64,000 nucleotides of DNA from an uncultured Dorea sp. (GCA_910578865.1 CAJTRM010000004.1:1-64000); one strand, 5' to 3'. Positions 8,218 to 17,222 are shown, counted from the stretch's first letter. The notes: generated by a model not told the origin, from the sequence alone. Numbers and translations: made by a program.

Positions 8218-9294
8218 ATGAAAAATGTATGTTTAGTTGATATGGATATGTCTGTTACAGGCGGTGTGGAACATGTGGCCGCATCGTTGGCAAATACGTT
8301 GTGCGAGACTTATAATGTCTATGTATATGAGATAAAACACAGTGGCAGATCGGCATATGAATTTGACGAGAGAGTTTGTTTCCATGCGGGTGCAGAAAAT
8401 GTACAAAGGCTTCGGGAAATGTTTGTAAAGACTATAAGGCCATTTATATGCTTTGTTAAAGAAAAGAATATTGATGTTGTGCTGATGATGGGAAATTATC
8501 CGGCATTGTTAGTATCCTTTGCCAGATTTTTTACGAAGTCAAAATATGTATTTTGTGATCATGGTGGTTTGATGAATGAATGGCATTTGAAAGATATTAC
8601 GATGATTCGTTTTTTAGTTTCTCGATTGGCACACCAGATTATCGTATTAACTGATAAAACAAAACAGGATTATATTGGAAAGTTTCACATCAACAGAAAA
8701 AAAATAAGTCGTATTTATAATTGGATTGAGGATGAAATATTAGAAGCAGAGAGACCTTATAATATTAACAGTCGAAAGATACTGTCTGTCGGGCGTCTTA
8801 GTCAGGAAAAAGGATATGATATGTTAATGGAGATTGCGAGAGATGTGCTTCCATTATATCCTGAGTGGCAGTGGCATGTCTATGGGAATGGGGAAATGTT
8901 TGACAAAATCTCAGAACAAGTGATAGAATGTAGAATGGAACGTCAATTGATTTTAAAAGGAAATGTTGAGAAAGCATATAATGTATATTGCGATTATGCA
9001 TTTTTGGTTCTTCCATCTTATAGAGAAGGGTTACCGCTTGTTCTCTTGGAAGCAGGAGCACTGGGGATTCCAATGGTTAGCTTTGATATTGAAACTGGTC
9101 CCAATGAAATTATTGAGCAAGGAGAGAATGGATTTTTAGTGGAACCTTATTCTTTAGAGAAGATGAGAGAAAAGGTTATATACCTTATAGAACATCCAGA
9201 AAAACGAAAGGAGATGTCTGGATACACAAATGTAAGGAAAAAATTTGCTAAAAAAACTATTTTACAACAATGGATAAAGCTGATTGAAGGTTAA
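8218..9294 (+). CDS. glycosyltransferase family 4 (GT-B fold)
   Basis: A 358-residue retaining GT4 enzyme. N-terminal GGVEHVAASLANTL; middle ILSVGRLSQEKGYDML; HVYGNGEMFDKI; and the E-x7-E donor-phosphate motif in SYREGLPLVLLEAGALGIPMV (written here in part), close to the C-terminus. The start ATG 8218 (MKNVCLVDMDM) has GCAGGTGA immediately upstream, within the previous stop; an in-frame extension from 8179 overlaps the previous gene and is unlikely. It is the last of the four transferases in the locus. Confidence 0.88.
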   Translation: MKNVCLVDMDMSVTGGVEHVAASLANTLCETYNVYVYEIKHSGRSAYEFDERVCFHAGAENVQRLREMFVKTIRPFICFVKEKNIDVVLMMGNYPALLVSFARFFTKSKYVFCDHGGLMNEWHLKDITMIRFLVSRLAHQIIVLTDKTKQDYIGKFHINRKKISRIYNWIEDEILEAERPYNINSRKILSVGRLSQEKGYDMLMEIARDVLPLYPEWQWHVYGNGEMFDKISEQVIECRMERQLILKGNVEKAYNVYCDYAFLVLPSYREGLPLVLLEAGALGIPMVSFDIETGPNEIIEQGENGFLVEPYSLEKMREKVIYLIEHPEKRKEMSGYTNVRKKFAKKTILQQWIKLIEG

Positions 9295-9318
9295 TTAAGT
9301 GCGAAAAAGAGGTAATGT

Positions 9319-10719
9319 ATGGCTAAAAGAAGACTTAGAAGAGGAAGAAGACGCAAAAGGGGAAATTGGTTTTCCAGACTAAGTATAGGTAAAAAGATAG
9401 GTGTATGTTTTGGCGGCGTTGTATTGGCATTGGCTGCGTCAGGTGTTGTATATGTGGCGGCCAAATTCGGAAAGCTTGATACAAAGGTGATTCCTAAAGA
9501 AGACATTGTTATTAATGAAGGTGTAGAAGAATTAGGAAGTTTAGGGGAAGGCTATTTGAATGTAGCTTTGTTTGGTGTGGATTCCAGAGAAGGTGATTTA
9601 GATAAAAATACTCGTACAGATAGTATTATCATAGCTAGTCTGAACAAAGAGACAAAAGAAATAAAGATGGTATCTGTGTATAGAGACACATTATTGGATT
9701 TATCAGAAGGCACTCTTCAGAAATGTAATGCGGCATATAGTTATGGCGGTGCGACACAGGCAATCAATATGTTAAATATGAATCTGGATTTGGATATTCA
9801 GAAGTATGTTACAGTTGATTTTAGTATTGTAACTAATATTATTGATTTGCTGGGTGGATTAGAAATTGATGTAAAAGAGGAAGAAGTGGAATACCTGAAT
9901 GAGTTTGTATATGAGACGGGGCAGGTAGCAGGCAAAGAGGCTTCTTTTATTGCAGAAGGCGGTTTGCAACATCTTGACGGAGTTCAGGCAACTACATATG
10001 CCAGAATTCGTTCTACTGCCGGTGGTGATTTTACAAGAACAGAACGTCAACGTCTGGTTATTGAAAAAATGGTTGAAAAGATTATGCAAAGTGATCTTGC
10101 TACTATTAATAAAATTATTGACGAGGTGTTCCCAACTGTATCAACGAACTTTACAATTGCTGAGATTTTGAATTATGCAAAGTATTTTGCTCAGTATAAA
10201 TTAGGAGAAAATACAGGTTTTCCTATAGATAAAACCACAGATACAATTTCAGGTCTTGGAAGTATCGTTATTCCGGTAACTTTAGAAGATAATGTGAAAC
10301 AGTTGCATGAATTTTTGTTTGGAACGACGGATTATTCTCCATCTGAAAAGGTCCGAAGCATTAGTAGTAAAATTGTTGCCCGAATTGGTCAGAGAAAAGC
10401 GGAGGATGAATCTGTATTAAATAATAAAACTTACAAAGAAGATCCGCAGGATGCGCCAAATTACAAGCCATCTAACCCAAAGCCGGGAAATGGAACTGTT
10501 AATAATGGCGGAAGCACTGGTGGAGGAAATGGAAATACCGGCGGAGATAGCGGAAATACCGGTGGAGATAGCGGAAATAGCGGAAATACCGGCGGAGATA
10601 GTGGAAATACTGGTGGGGATAACGGAAATAGCGGAAATGCCGGCGGAGATAGTGGAAATACCGGTGGAGATAGTGGAAATACTGGTGGGGACGGCGGAAA
10701 TCCAAGCAGTGAACCTTAA
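9319..10719 (+). CDS. LytR-CpsA-Psr (LCP) family glycopolymer transferase with Gly/Asn-rich repeat tail
   Basis: LCP enzymes move polymers from undecaprenyl-phosphate carriers to peptidoglycan, outside the cell. This 466-residue protein has a very basic cytoplasmic N-terminus (KRRLRRGRRRKRG), one membrane segment at ~27-48 and the LCP domain at ~75-280: FGVDSREG, RTDSIIIASLN, VSVYRDTLLD, YGGATQAINMLN, DFSIVTNIIDLLGG, YARIRSTAGGDFTRTERQR. The Arg/Asp residues in these blocks are those that bind polyprenyl phosphate in the family. From ~395 the protein becomes a low-complexity tail of GNTGGDS-type repeats, unusual for LCP proteins. It starts at ATG 9319. A paralogue lies at 20112-21284. A terminator follows, so it ends this transcription unit. 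Confidence 0.92.
   Translation: MAKRRLRRGRRRKRGNWFSRLSIGKKIGVCFGGVVLALAASGVVYVAAKFGKLDTKVIPKEDIVINEGVEELGSLGEGYLNVALFGVDSREGDLDKNTRTDSIIIASLNKETKEIKMVSVYRDTLLDLSEGTLQKCNAAYSYGGATQAINMLNMNLDLDIQKYVTVDFSIVTNIIDLLGGLEIDVKEEEVEYLNEFVYETGQVAGKEASFIAEGGLQHLDGVQATTYARIRSTAGGDFTRTERQRLVIEKMVEKIMQSDLATINKIIDEVFPTVSTNFTIAEILNYAKYFAQYKLGENTGFPIDKTTDTISGLGSIVIPVTLEDNVKQLHEFLFGTTDYSPSEKVRSISSKIVARIGQRKAEDESVLNNKTYKEDPQDAPNYKPSNPKPGNGTVNNGGSTGGGNGNTGGDSGNTGGDSGNSGNTGGDSGNTGGDNGNSGNAGGDSGNTGGDSGNTGGDGGNPSSEP
10510..10707 (+). repeat. in-frame tandem repeats encoding GNTGGDS-type tail
   Basis: About nine degenerate copies of a 21-bp (some 9-bp shortened) unit beginning GGAAATACCGGCGGAGATAG, entirely in frame in the LCP gene. 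Near-identical units make this a site where slipped-strand mispairing could change tail length without breaking the frame. Confidence 0.85.
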
Positions 10720-10752
10720 GGAAAATTAAGTTAAAAGAGAAAAATATGGTAT

Positions 10753-10787
10753 AAAGGCTTTCTGTAGTAGCACTATAGAAAGCCTTT
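10753..10787 (+). terminator. intrinsic terminator after first LCP gene
   Basis: Inverted repeat AAAGGCTTTCT ... AGAAAGCCTTT with a short loop, 34 nt after the LCP stop. The trailing T-run is weak (CATATTGT). Confidence 0.6.
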
Positions 10788-10800
10788 CATATTGTAGAGG

Positions 10801-10829
10801 TTGTGACATATTCATTAATCTGTTATAAT
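10801..10829 (+). promoter_or_regulatory. sigma-A-type promoter for flippase-glf
   Basis: TTGTGA (10801-10806), 17-bp spacer, TATAAT (10824-10829), 55 bp ahead of the flippase start and directly after a terminator. Confidence 0.6.
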
Positions 10830-10883
10830 ACTCGTGATTAAAATTAAAATATGATTAAAAGGCACAGTTAATTGAGGAGTAAT

Positions 10884-12395
10884 ATGAGGAACAAACAGGC
10901 AGCTAAAAATATGATTGCAAATGTATTCCTTCAGGGAATTATATTTTTATCTGGAATTGTATTGCCAAGATTTTTTCTGCAGGAATATGGTTCTAGTATT
11001 AATGGTATGGTGACATCGATTAATCAGTTTTTGGTATATTTAGGACTTGCAGAGGCTGGAGTGGGTACAGCATCTGTAGTGGCTTTATATGCACCGTTAG
11101 CCAAAGATGATAAAGATGGGGTAAATGCTATATTGTCTGCCTCTAGGAGATTTTATAATCGGTCTGGATATTTATTTGGCTCACTGGTTATTGCATTTAT
11201 GCTCGTATACCCGTATCTGATTACAGGACAGTTAAGTTCAGGCCTTGTGCGGACAATGATTATAGTTTTGGCAAGTAGTATTCTGGTAGATTATTTTCTG
11301 TTGGGGAAATATAAGGTTTTATTGACAGCCAATCAGGAAGGTTATGTTGTAGCTTATGTACAAGCAGTCGGAACAATGCTGAATATGATTGTGAGCATTG
11401 TTTTAATATATTGTCATGTACATGTGTTACTCGTGAAGGTAGCGGCAACACTTGTATATATTTTCCGTTTTTTCTTTGTAAAAGCTTATGTTGTAAAACA
11501 TTATCCGGAAGCAGATTATAAAGTGGTGCCTAAGATGGAAGGTTTAAATCAGCGTAGTGCAGCGCTTCTTCATCAGATTGTGGGTGTGATTGTCAATAAT
11601 ACAGACATAGTTCTTTTGACAGTATGCCTGGGGGCTAAATCTTTAATTGAAGTTAGTGTGTATGGAATATATAATATGGTTGTATATGCAGTTAATTTGA
11701 TGATGGATTCATTTTCTAACGGATTGACTGCCGGATTTGGAGAAGTGATTTCAAAAGGTGAGAAAGCGGTTTTGAAAAAAAGTTTTTCAAATTATGAATA
11801 TATATATATGATGATTTTATTTTGGGTATTTACATGTATGACAGTACTTATTGTTCCGTTTGTAATGGTGTATACGTTGGATGTATCAGATGCAGATTAT
11901 ATAAGACCACTATCAGCTGTTCTTTTTTCAGTTTTGGTATTATTGCAGAATATAAGGATTCCAGGTCTTACGATTATCTGTGCGGCAGGACATTTTAGAG
12001 AAACGAGAAAACAGGCGATTTTGGAGGCGGTCATCAATATTGGTGTTTCGCTGCTTTTCATTTGGGATTATGGAATTAATGGTGTATTATTAGGTACCAT
12101 ATGCTCTTATGGGTATCGTTCGTTAGAAGTGATTTTATATAATCGCAAACATTTTGTAAATGGTACTGGTAAGGCAACTTTTTTCAGAATTATAAGAAAT
12201 CTTGCAATATCTTGTGTGTGTATATGGATTGGTTTTCAATTGATTCCGCAGTCTATGGAGTCGTTTATACAGTGGGGGCTTTTTGCGGCAGTAATAGCCG
12301 GTATTTCAGGGATAAGCCTGATAGTAGTAAATTATATTTTTGAAAGACAAGAATTCAGGTCTGCGATGCAAAGGTTAAAAAGTATTAGACATTAG
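10884..12395 (+). CDS. polysaccharide flippase (Wzx-like, MOP superfamily)
   Basis: A 503-residue integral membrane protein with around twelve to fourteen hydrophobic segments spread along the chain, as in Wzx/MATE-type lipid-linked oligosaccharide exporters. Recognisable family features are the N-terminal NMIANVFLQGIIFLSGIVLPR and the YGSSINGMVTSINQF block, which places a first membrane hairpin before residue 60. It would move undecaprenyl-linked repeat units across the membrane for polymerisation. The start ATG 10884 follows GAGGAG; an upstream in-frame TTG (10872) overlaps that site. It is followed after 12 bp by glf. No Wzy-type polymerase is seen in the window. Confidence 0.85.
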   Translation: MRNKQAAKNMIANVFLQGIIFLSGIVLPRFFLQEYGSSINGMVTSINQFLVYLGLAEAGVGTASVVALYAPLAKDDKDGVNAILSASRRFYNRSGYLFGSLVIAFMLVYPYLITGQLSSGLVRTMIIVLASSILVDYFLLGKYKVLLTANQEGYVVAYVQAVGTMLNMIVSIVLIYCHVHVLLVKVAATLVYIFRFFFVKAYVVKHYPEADYKVVPKMEGLNQRSAALLHQIVGVIVNNTDIVLLTVCLGAKSLIEVSVYGIYNMVVYAVNLMMDSFSNGLTAGFGEVISKGEKAVLKKSFSNYEYIYMMILFWVFTCMTVLIVPFVMVYTLDVSDADYIRPLSAVLFSVLVLLQNIRIPGLTIICAAGHFRETRKQAILEAVINIGVSLLFIWDYGINGVLLGTICSYGYRSLEVILYNRKHFVNGTGKATFFRIIRNLAISCVCIWIGFQLIPQSMESFIQWGLFAAVIAGISGISLIVVNYIFERQEFRSAMQRLKSIRH

Positions 12396-12407
12396 GAGGA
12401 TGTATTG

Positions 12408-13511
12408 ATGTATGATTATTTGATTGTTGGTTCGGGGTTGTATGGATCCATATTTGCTTATGAGGCTAAAAAAAGAGGAAAAGGTTGTCTGGTAGTAGAA
12501 AAACGAGATCATATTGGTGGAAATATATATACAAAAGAAATAGAAGGAATTCAGGTTCATCAGTATGGGGCTCATATTTTTCATACCAGTAATAAAGAGG
12601 TATGGGATTATATGCAGCAATTTGCAGAGTTTAACCGTTATACGAATAGTCCAATCGCATATTATAAGGGTGAAATTTATAATATGCCATTTAATATGAA
12701 CACATTTAATAGAATGTGGGGAGTGGTGACTCCGAAAGAGGCAGAAGAAAAGATTCAGGAGCAGATTAAAAAATACGGTGTATATACACCGAAGAATCTG
12801 GAAGAGCAGGCAATTAATCTTGTGGGAAAGGATATCTATGAAAAGCTTGTAAAAGGTTATACAGAGAAACAGTGGGGGCGTCGTGCCACAGAGCTTCCAC
12901 CGGAGATCATTAAGAGGCTTCCGGTCCGTCTGACTTACGATAACAATTATTTTAATGATTTGTATCAGGGAATTCCACAAGGGGGATATACGCAGATTAT
13001 TGAAAAGATGTTAGAAGACATCGAGGTGAGAGTAAATACAGATTATCTGGAGAATAAAGATGAACTGGATGGGCTGTGTGGAAAAGTTGTCTATACTGGT
13101 CCTGTTGATGCGTATTTTGATTATATGTACGGTGAATTGGAATATCGTTCTGTGAGATTTGAAACGGAAATTCTGGGTGAGGAGAATTTCCAAGGGAATG
13201 CAGTCGTAAATTATACAGAATATGAAGTACCTTATACACGAATTATCGAGCATAAGCATTTCGAATTTGGAAAACAGCCAAAGACGGTTATTTCTAAAGA
13301 ATATTCAGCATCCTGGAAGAGGGGTGATGAACCTTATTATCCGGTGAATGATGAAAAGAATAATGAACTGTACCAGAAATATGCTAAAGAAGTAGAAAAA
13401 CAGAATAAAGTGATCTTCGGCGGAAGACTGGGCAAATACAAGTATTATGATATGCATCATGTAGTAGATGAAGCGCTGAAGTGTGTGAAGGAAGAGTTGG
13501 GGGATTTGTAA
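12408..13511 (+). CDS. glf: UDP-galactopyranose mutase
   Basis: A 367-residue FAD enzyme that interconverts UDP-galactopyranose and UDP-galactofuranose in the cytoplasm. Motifs: N-terminal dinucleotide fold YLIVGSGLYGSIFAYEAKKRG, EKRDHIGGNIYT, QYGAHIFHTS, GYTEKQWGRRATELP, RLPVRLTYDNNYFND, YTGPVDAYFDY, NYTEYEVPYTRIIEHKHFE and GGRLGKYKYYDMHHVV at the C-terminus. Length and all landmarks are intact, unlike the broken copy at 19264-20072. Starts at ATG 12408 with AGGAGGA seven bases upstream. Its presence argues for galactofuranose in the polymer made by this locus. Confidence 0.96.
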   Translation: MYDYLIVGSGLYGSIFAYEAKKRGKGCLVVEKRDHIGGNIYTKEIEGIQVHQYGAHIFHTSNKEVWDYMQQFAEFNRYTNSPIAYYKGEIYNMPFNMNTFNRMWGVVTPKEAEEKIQEQIKKYGVYTPKNLEEQAINLVGKDIYEKLVKGYTEKQWGRRATELPPEIIKRLPVRLTYDNNYFNDLYQGIPQGGYTQIIEKMLEDIEVRVNTDYLENKDELDGLCGKVVYTGPVDAYFDYMYGELEYRSVRFETEILGEENFQGNAVVNYTEYEVPYTRIIEHKHFEFGKQPKTVISKEYSASWKRGDEPYYPVNDEKNNELYQKYAKEVEKQNKVIFGGRLGKYKYYDMHHVVDEALKCVKEELGDL

Positions 13512-13573
13512 ATTTATTTGTTGTTTTTATAAAGAGTATATGGAAGAAATCCGTTGGAAAATGGGAAGAAAAG

Positions 13574-13858
13574 ATGTTTCTGAAAATACAGGATGCAGTC
13601 ACCCTGCTGAATCAGGAATACGTGCAGTCTTTCTGCATATCGAAAGGAAGCAGGGCTCAGGATCTTTAGAAAGTCTGTCGTTTTCTGGAGCGTCAGACCG
13701 TTTATGACTGGCGTACAGCCAGTTTCCAGGGATGGAATAATTACTGTAAGACAGATCCGGACGCTACGTTTATGCACATGAAAGACGATCACATGAGGAA
13801 TGCACAGCTGAAACCGGGATATAACGTACAGATCGGTGTGGACAGTGAATATATGTAA
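13574..13858 (+). pseudogene. IS1182-like transposase remnant
   Basis: Only scraps remain. 13574-13669 encodes MFLKIQDAVTLLNQEYVQSF and then stops; 13742-13855 encodes TDPDATFMHMKDDHMRNAQ followed by LKPGYNVQIGVDSEYM and a stop. The second block is the conserved segment around a catalytic Asp of IS1182-family DDE transposases. No intact start, no terminal inverted repeats and several stops, so it is an old fossil. It lies between glf and the - strand metalloprotease, at a boundary between AT-rich and more typical sequence. The whole interval 13512-14016 (505 bp) holds just this and the terminator at 13903-13948. Confidence 0.7.
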
Positions 13859-13902
13859 GCGCATAACAGCAAAAAAATTAGAGACCTTATTAAAGTAGGC
13901 AA

Positions 13903-13948
13903 AAAATCCGGAAAGAATCAACAAACCAAAAGATTCTTTCTGGATTTT
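13903..13948 (-). terminator. intrinsic terminator of the M6 metalloprotease gene
   Basis: A 15-bp near-perfect stem: AATCCGGAAAGAATC pairs with GATTCTTTCTGGATT across a 12-nt loop. Read on the minus strand it ends in ATTTTTTG, about 70 nt past the metalloprotease stop; on the plus strand the tail is TTTTGC. Confidence 0.7.
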
Positions 13949-14016
13949 GCATATATAGCGAGGGAATCGCTCAATCATCTAATTGGATGATTTTGCGTCC
14001 CCCTCTTTGTTTACGA

Positions 14017-14570
14017 TTATCTCAAACTGCCGTCGCTTCCCAGATTGTAATAAGTTCCCCCAATATATTGGCGGCCGGTAAGCATGGCGCCGGAACTGTT
14101 CATGTAATACCATTTTCCGCCGATTTTCTGCCATCCGGTAAGCATGGCGCCGGAACCGTTCATGTAATACCATTTTCCGCCGATTTTCTGCCATCCGGTG
14201 AGCATAGCGCCGGAACCGGAGAAGTAATACCAGGTGCCGCCGATCTTCTGCCATCCGGTGAACATGGCGCCGGAGCCGGAGAAGTAGTACCATTTTCCGC
14301 CGATTTTCTGCCATCCGGTGAGCATAACACCGGAACCGTTCATATAATACCATTTTCCGCCGATTCTCTGCCATCCGGTGAGCATAACACCGGAACTGTT
14401 CATGTAATACCATGCGCTGCCGATCTTCTGCCATCCGGTGAGCATGACGCCGGAACTGTTCATATAATACCATTTATTGCTGACTTTGACCCATCCTTTG
14501 GCCATGGCGCCGGAACCGTTAAAGTAATACCATTTTCCATTAGATGCATACCACCCAGTAATCATCCATC
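14017..14570 (-). repeat. tandem 60-bp repeats encoding choline-binding motifs
   Basis: About nine in-frame units of 60 bp, highly similar to one another (each carries a plus-strand GCCATCCGGTGAGCAT-like core). Units in the middle are nearly identical, so copy number may vary between strains. This is a protein repeat, not a CRISPR array: there are no unique spacers. Confidence 0.9.
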
Positions 14571-17166
14571 CGGAGGAATCAAAAGCGTAATTTGTACCGT
14601 TTATAGAGTAGATACCGTTTCTGGGATAAGATCCGCCTGTCTTGGAGAACCACCATCTTCCGTTAGACGAAACCCATTTTCCGGTTATCACATTCGTACT
14701 TGTGCTGCCGCCGGTATTTCCACCAGTGCTCCCTCCGCTGGAACCGTCACTTTGACAGGTCACTGTCCTGCCAAGTGCAGCAGGAACTGTACCAAGTTTA
14801 AAATTATAGGAAATGGCTGCAGTCCCGCCCTTAACGCCGGTAATCAATCCGGTTGAACTGTTCACAGTCATGACGGAGGTGTTGGAAGATTTCCATGTGC
14901 CGCCCGAAGGGACAGATCCGTTAGGTGAGGATACTTTTGCTGCTGCCGTACCGTTCTGTTTGACGGAACTGGGGCATTCAAGCTTCAAGCCGTAACAGCC
15001 GGAAACATTTGCCGGAGTGCTGGTACCCCATATCCGGCCATTTGCAGTCTGCCCTGTTCCCAGAATATCCCAGTATGTGTTTTGTGCAGTGCCGCCGCCC
15101 TGATTCATCCAGTATGCAAAGGTTCCTCCTGTGACAGGATTATTGCCAAGGCCGGTAACTTTTCCGCAGGAGTAGCTGTTTGTAATGGAGCCTCCGCTTA
15201 AGTATGAAACCAGGCCTCCCGCCTCATTGGCATTTACAGCGGCAGAAGTATAACAGTTCTTTATGGCGCCCGGATAGTTCAGAACACCTGCCAGGCCGCC
15301 TGCGCGGCTTGAGTATTTGCCGGCTTTTGAGGTAATGCTTCCTCCGTTTACTCGGATATTGTCAAGAGTTCCGAAATTTTCAGAAAAAACTGCGGTATAA
15401 CCATCTGATGCAGTAAGGGTTGGATTAGAAAAAATCAGGTTTTTAACAGTAGCGCCGCTTTGCACGGTGTTGATAAATGCTGCTTCTGAGTTCTGCGAGG
15501 TGCTCAGATTTTTGATGGTTTTATTATTTCCGTCCAGAATTCCCTTGAATTCCTGGATGGGGGTGAATTTCACATTACTCATATCAATGTCGTTCATCAG
15601 CTTGTAATATGTACCCGAAGATGATGTGGACATAGAATATAAATTCTGGGCAGTGTAGATTTCATAAGGATTGTCTTTTGTCCCGCTGCCTTTGATCGGC
15701 TCTGGAAATGTGACGTCAAAGGTGATGGAATTGTCGGAGTTGACAACCAGGTTGTTAATCACAATGCCGCTGTTGCTCCCGTCGGTATAGTATATCGTTT
15801 TGTTATCATAACCGGGAGTCTCTTCCCCGAGAGGCTTTCCAAGAGAGGTGAAACCTTCCGGGTTGTTCGGAGAAACTGTTGCATGGCTGATTTTTCCGTC
15901 TCCGGCATTAGCCCTGGATTCTCCAGGGCGGAAGGCGTAAATAAAATCCGGAGGCCCCTGTGAATTGCCAGATGCAGCACTCGTATTTAACTTTGGATCC
16001 GCCGCGATCCGATAGACAAGAAGCCCGGCATTTTTTTGTCCGATATATTCCATACCTTCATATTCGGATCCGCCGCAATCCTTTTCTATTTCCCGTTTTT
16101 CGACGACGAAATATTCGTTTGGATGACTTGCCGGTTTGAGGATAACGGCATATTTTTCACTGGGATCCTTGTACTGGGCCGTTTTAAGTGTAATTTTCTT
16201 CTGGGAAGAAGTATACACCGGGAGACGGTCTCCGAATCCCAGATACTCCCTTTGATAATAAGCGGTCATATTTGCGGCATTGCCTTTATCCATAATGTCC
16301 CACGGCCCTAAAGTAGCTACAGTTGTATCTGAGTAACGGTAGAGATCCGGGAGAGACATTGTGTGGAGAAATTCATGCCTGACTGTGTGGGAGAGTGAGC
16401 CGTAGGAACCCAGTATACCTGTCTCGGTTCCCCTGTTGACCAGGTTATATGTATTGACCCTGCTGCCGTTAACGGAAAGGTTTACACCTGAACTTAGGCT
16501 TGTTTTGTGTGCCCAGAGAAGATCCCCGTGGCTAATGTTTTCTGAACTGGGGTTTCTGGTTGAAACAATAAAGGAAATCCCGTCAATACATCCGTCGCGG
16601 TTGCGGTCAAGTTCAAGGTCGGCGGCTTCAATCTGCTGTTTGGCGGCCTCTACTGCCTCTACGATCAGTTCATCTTCCCGTTTTTTTCGTTCTCCTTCAT
16701 TGGTATATCCTTCCGGAATGGTTCCGTCCCTGTTCATTTTAAAGTAGTCTGCTTTTTTTGACAGCTGTACGGAACAGTAAGCACCACTGGCATTTTTAGG
16801 GAAATAGGAGGTGCTGATATTAACGGCTCCATATGACATACGGCTGAGATACTCTTTAAGGGAATGGTATCCCTGATTGTATACAGCTTCAGCGTTTTGG
16901 ATTCCCGCAGGCGTGATATATTCGTTTTCACCCGCAAAACGCACAAATATGACGAGATGTTCAATATTTCCTGTAAAAGGACTTGCATAGGTCTGTATCC
17001 CATCTTCGTCAGTATAGTGATCGAATTCCGTATCTTCCGGAGATATGTCCATGATTTCTTTCATGACCTCCGGATCCGCAGCGGCAACAGGCCGTCCACA
17101 TAAGAAAATAGCTGAAAGGAGTATTAAGACCCCAATCAATAAAGGTTTTTGTCTGTGTTTTTTCAT
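14017..17166 (-). CDS. secreted M6-family metalloprotease with GLUG-like, Ig-like and choline-binding repeats
   Basis: A 1049-residue secreted protein. Signal peptide 1-30 (MKKHRQKPLL, hydrophobic core, VAAA/D). Residues ~60-480 form an M6 (immune-inhibitor-A-like) peptidase: HEFLHTMSLPD with zinc motif HExxH at 264-268, a calcium-loop-like DRNRDGCIDG at 187-196, and LGPWDIMDKGN. After this come a GLUG-like region (FKGILDGNNKTIKNLS, AGGLAGVLNYPGAIKNCYT), a Big2-like Ig domain (WKSSNTSVMTVNSSTGLITG) and, over the last ~240 residues, about nine 20-residue choline-binding (cell wall binding) repeats of the type GWQKIGGKWYYMNGSGAMLT. These repeats bind choline-like or other wall polymers, so the protease is probably held on the cell surface. 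Start chosen at 17166, with AGGGAGA four bases upstream; an in-frame ATG at 17190 has none. It is opposite in orientation to its neighbours. Confidence 0.9.
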   Translation of the reverse strand: MKKHRQKPLLIGVLILLSAIFLCGRPVAAADPEVMKEIMDISPEDTEFDHYTDEDGIQTYASPFTGNIEHLVIFVRFAGENEYITPAGIQNAEAVYNQGYHSLKEYLSRMSYGAVNISTSYFPKNASGAYCSVQLSKKADYFKMNRDGTIPEGYTNEGERKKREDELIVEAVEAAKQQIEAADLELDRNRDGCIDGISFIVSTRNPSSENISHGDLLWAHKTSLSSGVNLSVNGSRVNTYNLVNRGTETGILGSYGSLSHTVRHEFLHTMSLPDLYRYSDTTVATLGPWDIMDKGNAANMTAYYQREYLGFGDRLPVYTSSQKKITLKTAQYKDPSEKYAVILKPASHPNEYFVVEKREIEKDCGGSEYEGMEYIGQKNAGLLVYRIAADPKLNTSAASGNSQGPPDFIYAFRPGESRANAGDGKISHATVSPNNPEGFTSLGKPLGEETPGYDNKTIYYTDGSNSGIVINNLVVNSDNSITFDVTFPEPIKGSGTKDNPYEIYTAQNLYSMSTSSSGTYYKLMNDIDMSNVKFTPIQEFKGILDGNNKTIKNLSTSQNSEAAFINTVQSGATVKNLIFSNPTLTASDGYTAVFSENFGTLDNIRVNGGSITSKAGKYSSRAGGLAGVLNYPGAIKNCYTSAAVNANEAGGLVSYLSGGSITNSYSCGKVTGLGNNPVTGGTFAYWMNQGGGTAQNTYWDILGTGQTANGRIWGTSTPANVSGCYGLKLECPSSVKQNGTAAAKVSSPNGSVPSGGTWKSSNTSVMTVNSSTGLITGVKGGTAAISYNFKLGTVPAALGRTVTCQSDGSSGGSTGGNTGGSTSTNVITGKWVSSNGRWWFSKTGGSYPRNGIYSINGTNYAFDSSGWMITGWYASNGKWYYFNGSGAMAKGWVKVSNKWYYMNSSGVMLTGWQKIGSAWYYMNSSGVMLTGWQRIGGKWYYMNGSGVMLTGWQKIGGKWYYFSGSGAMFTGWQKIGGTWYYFSGSGAMLTGWQKIGGKWYYMNGSGAMLTGWQKIGGKWYYMNSSGAMLTGRQYIGGTYYNLGSDGSLR

Positions 17167-17222
17167 AAATAATCTCCCTTGATTTTTCATGACGCATTTC
17201 TGTAATGTTCATTAATTATTAT

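Noticed and set aside
10451..10729. Second open frame through the LCP tail repeats on + and its minus strand partner
   Set aside because: Both arise from the low-complexity repeat read in other frames; repetitive IAEIPVE-type translation.
12375..12980. Minus strand 201-codon frame inside glf
   Set aside because: Entirely antisense to the well-conserved glf; no ribosome binding site or family pattern.
13979..14473. Minus strand open frame of 164 codons with RMAENRRKMVL repeats
   Set aside because: Out-of-frame reading of the same 60-bp repeats inside the real metalloprotease gene.
14017..14570. CRISPR array
   Set aside because: The regular repeats have no unique spacers and encode a protein repeat; no cas genes are present.
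13987..14856. Long + strand open frame of 289 codons opposite the metalloprotease repeats
   Set aside because: It is a frame shadow of the 60-bp choline-binding repeats on the minus strand; its translation is a simple repeat and there is no ribosome binding site.
15375..15389. CodY-box-like AATTTTCAGAAAAAA
   Set aside because: Two mismatches and deep inside the metalloprotease coding sequence, so not at a promoter.
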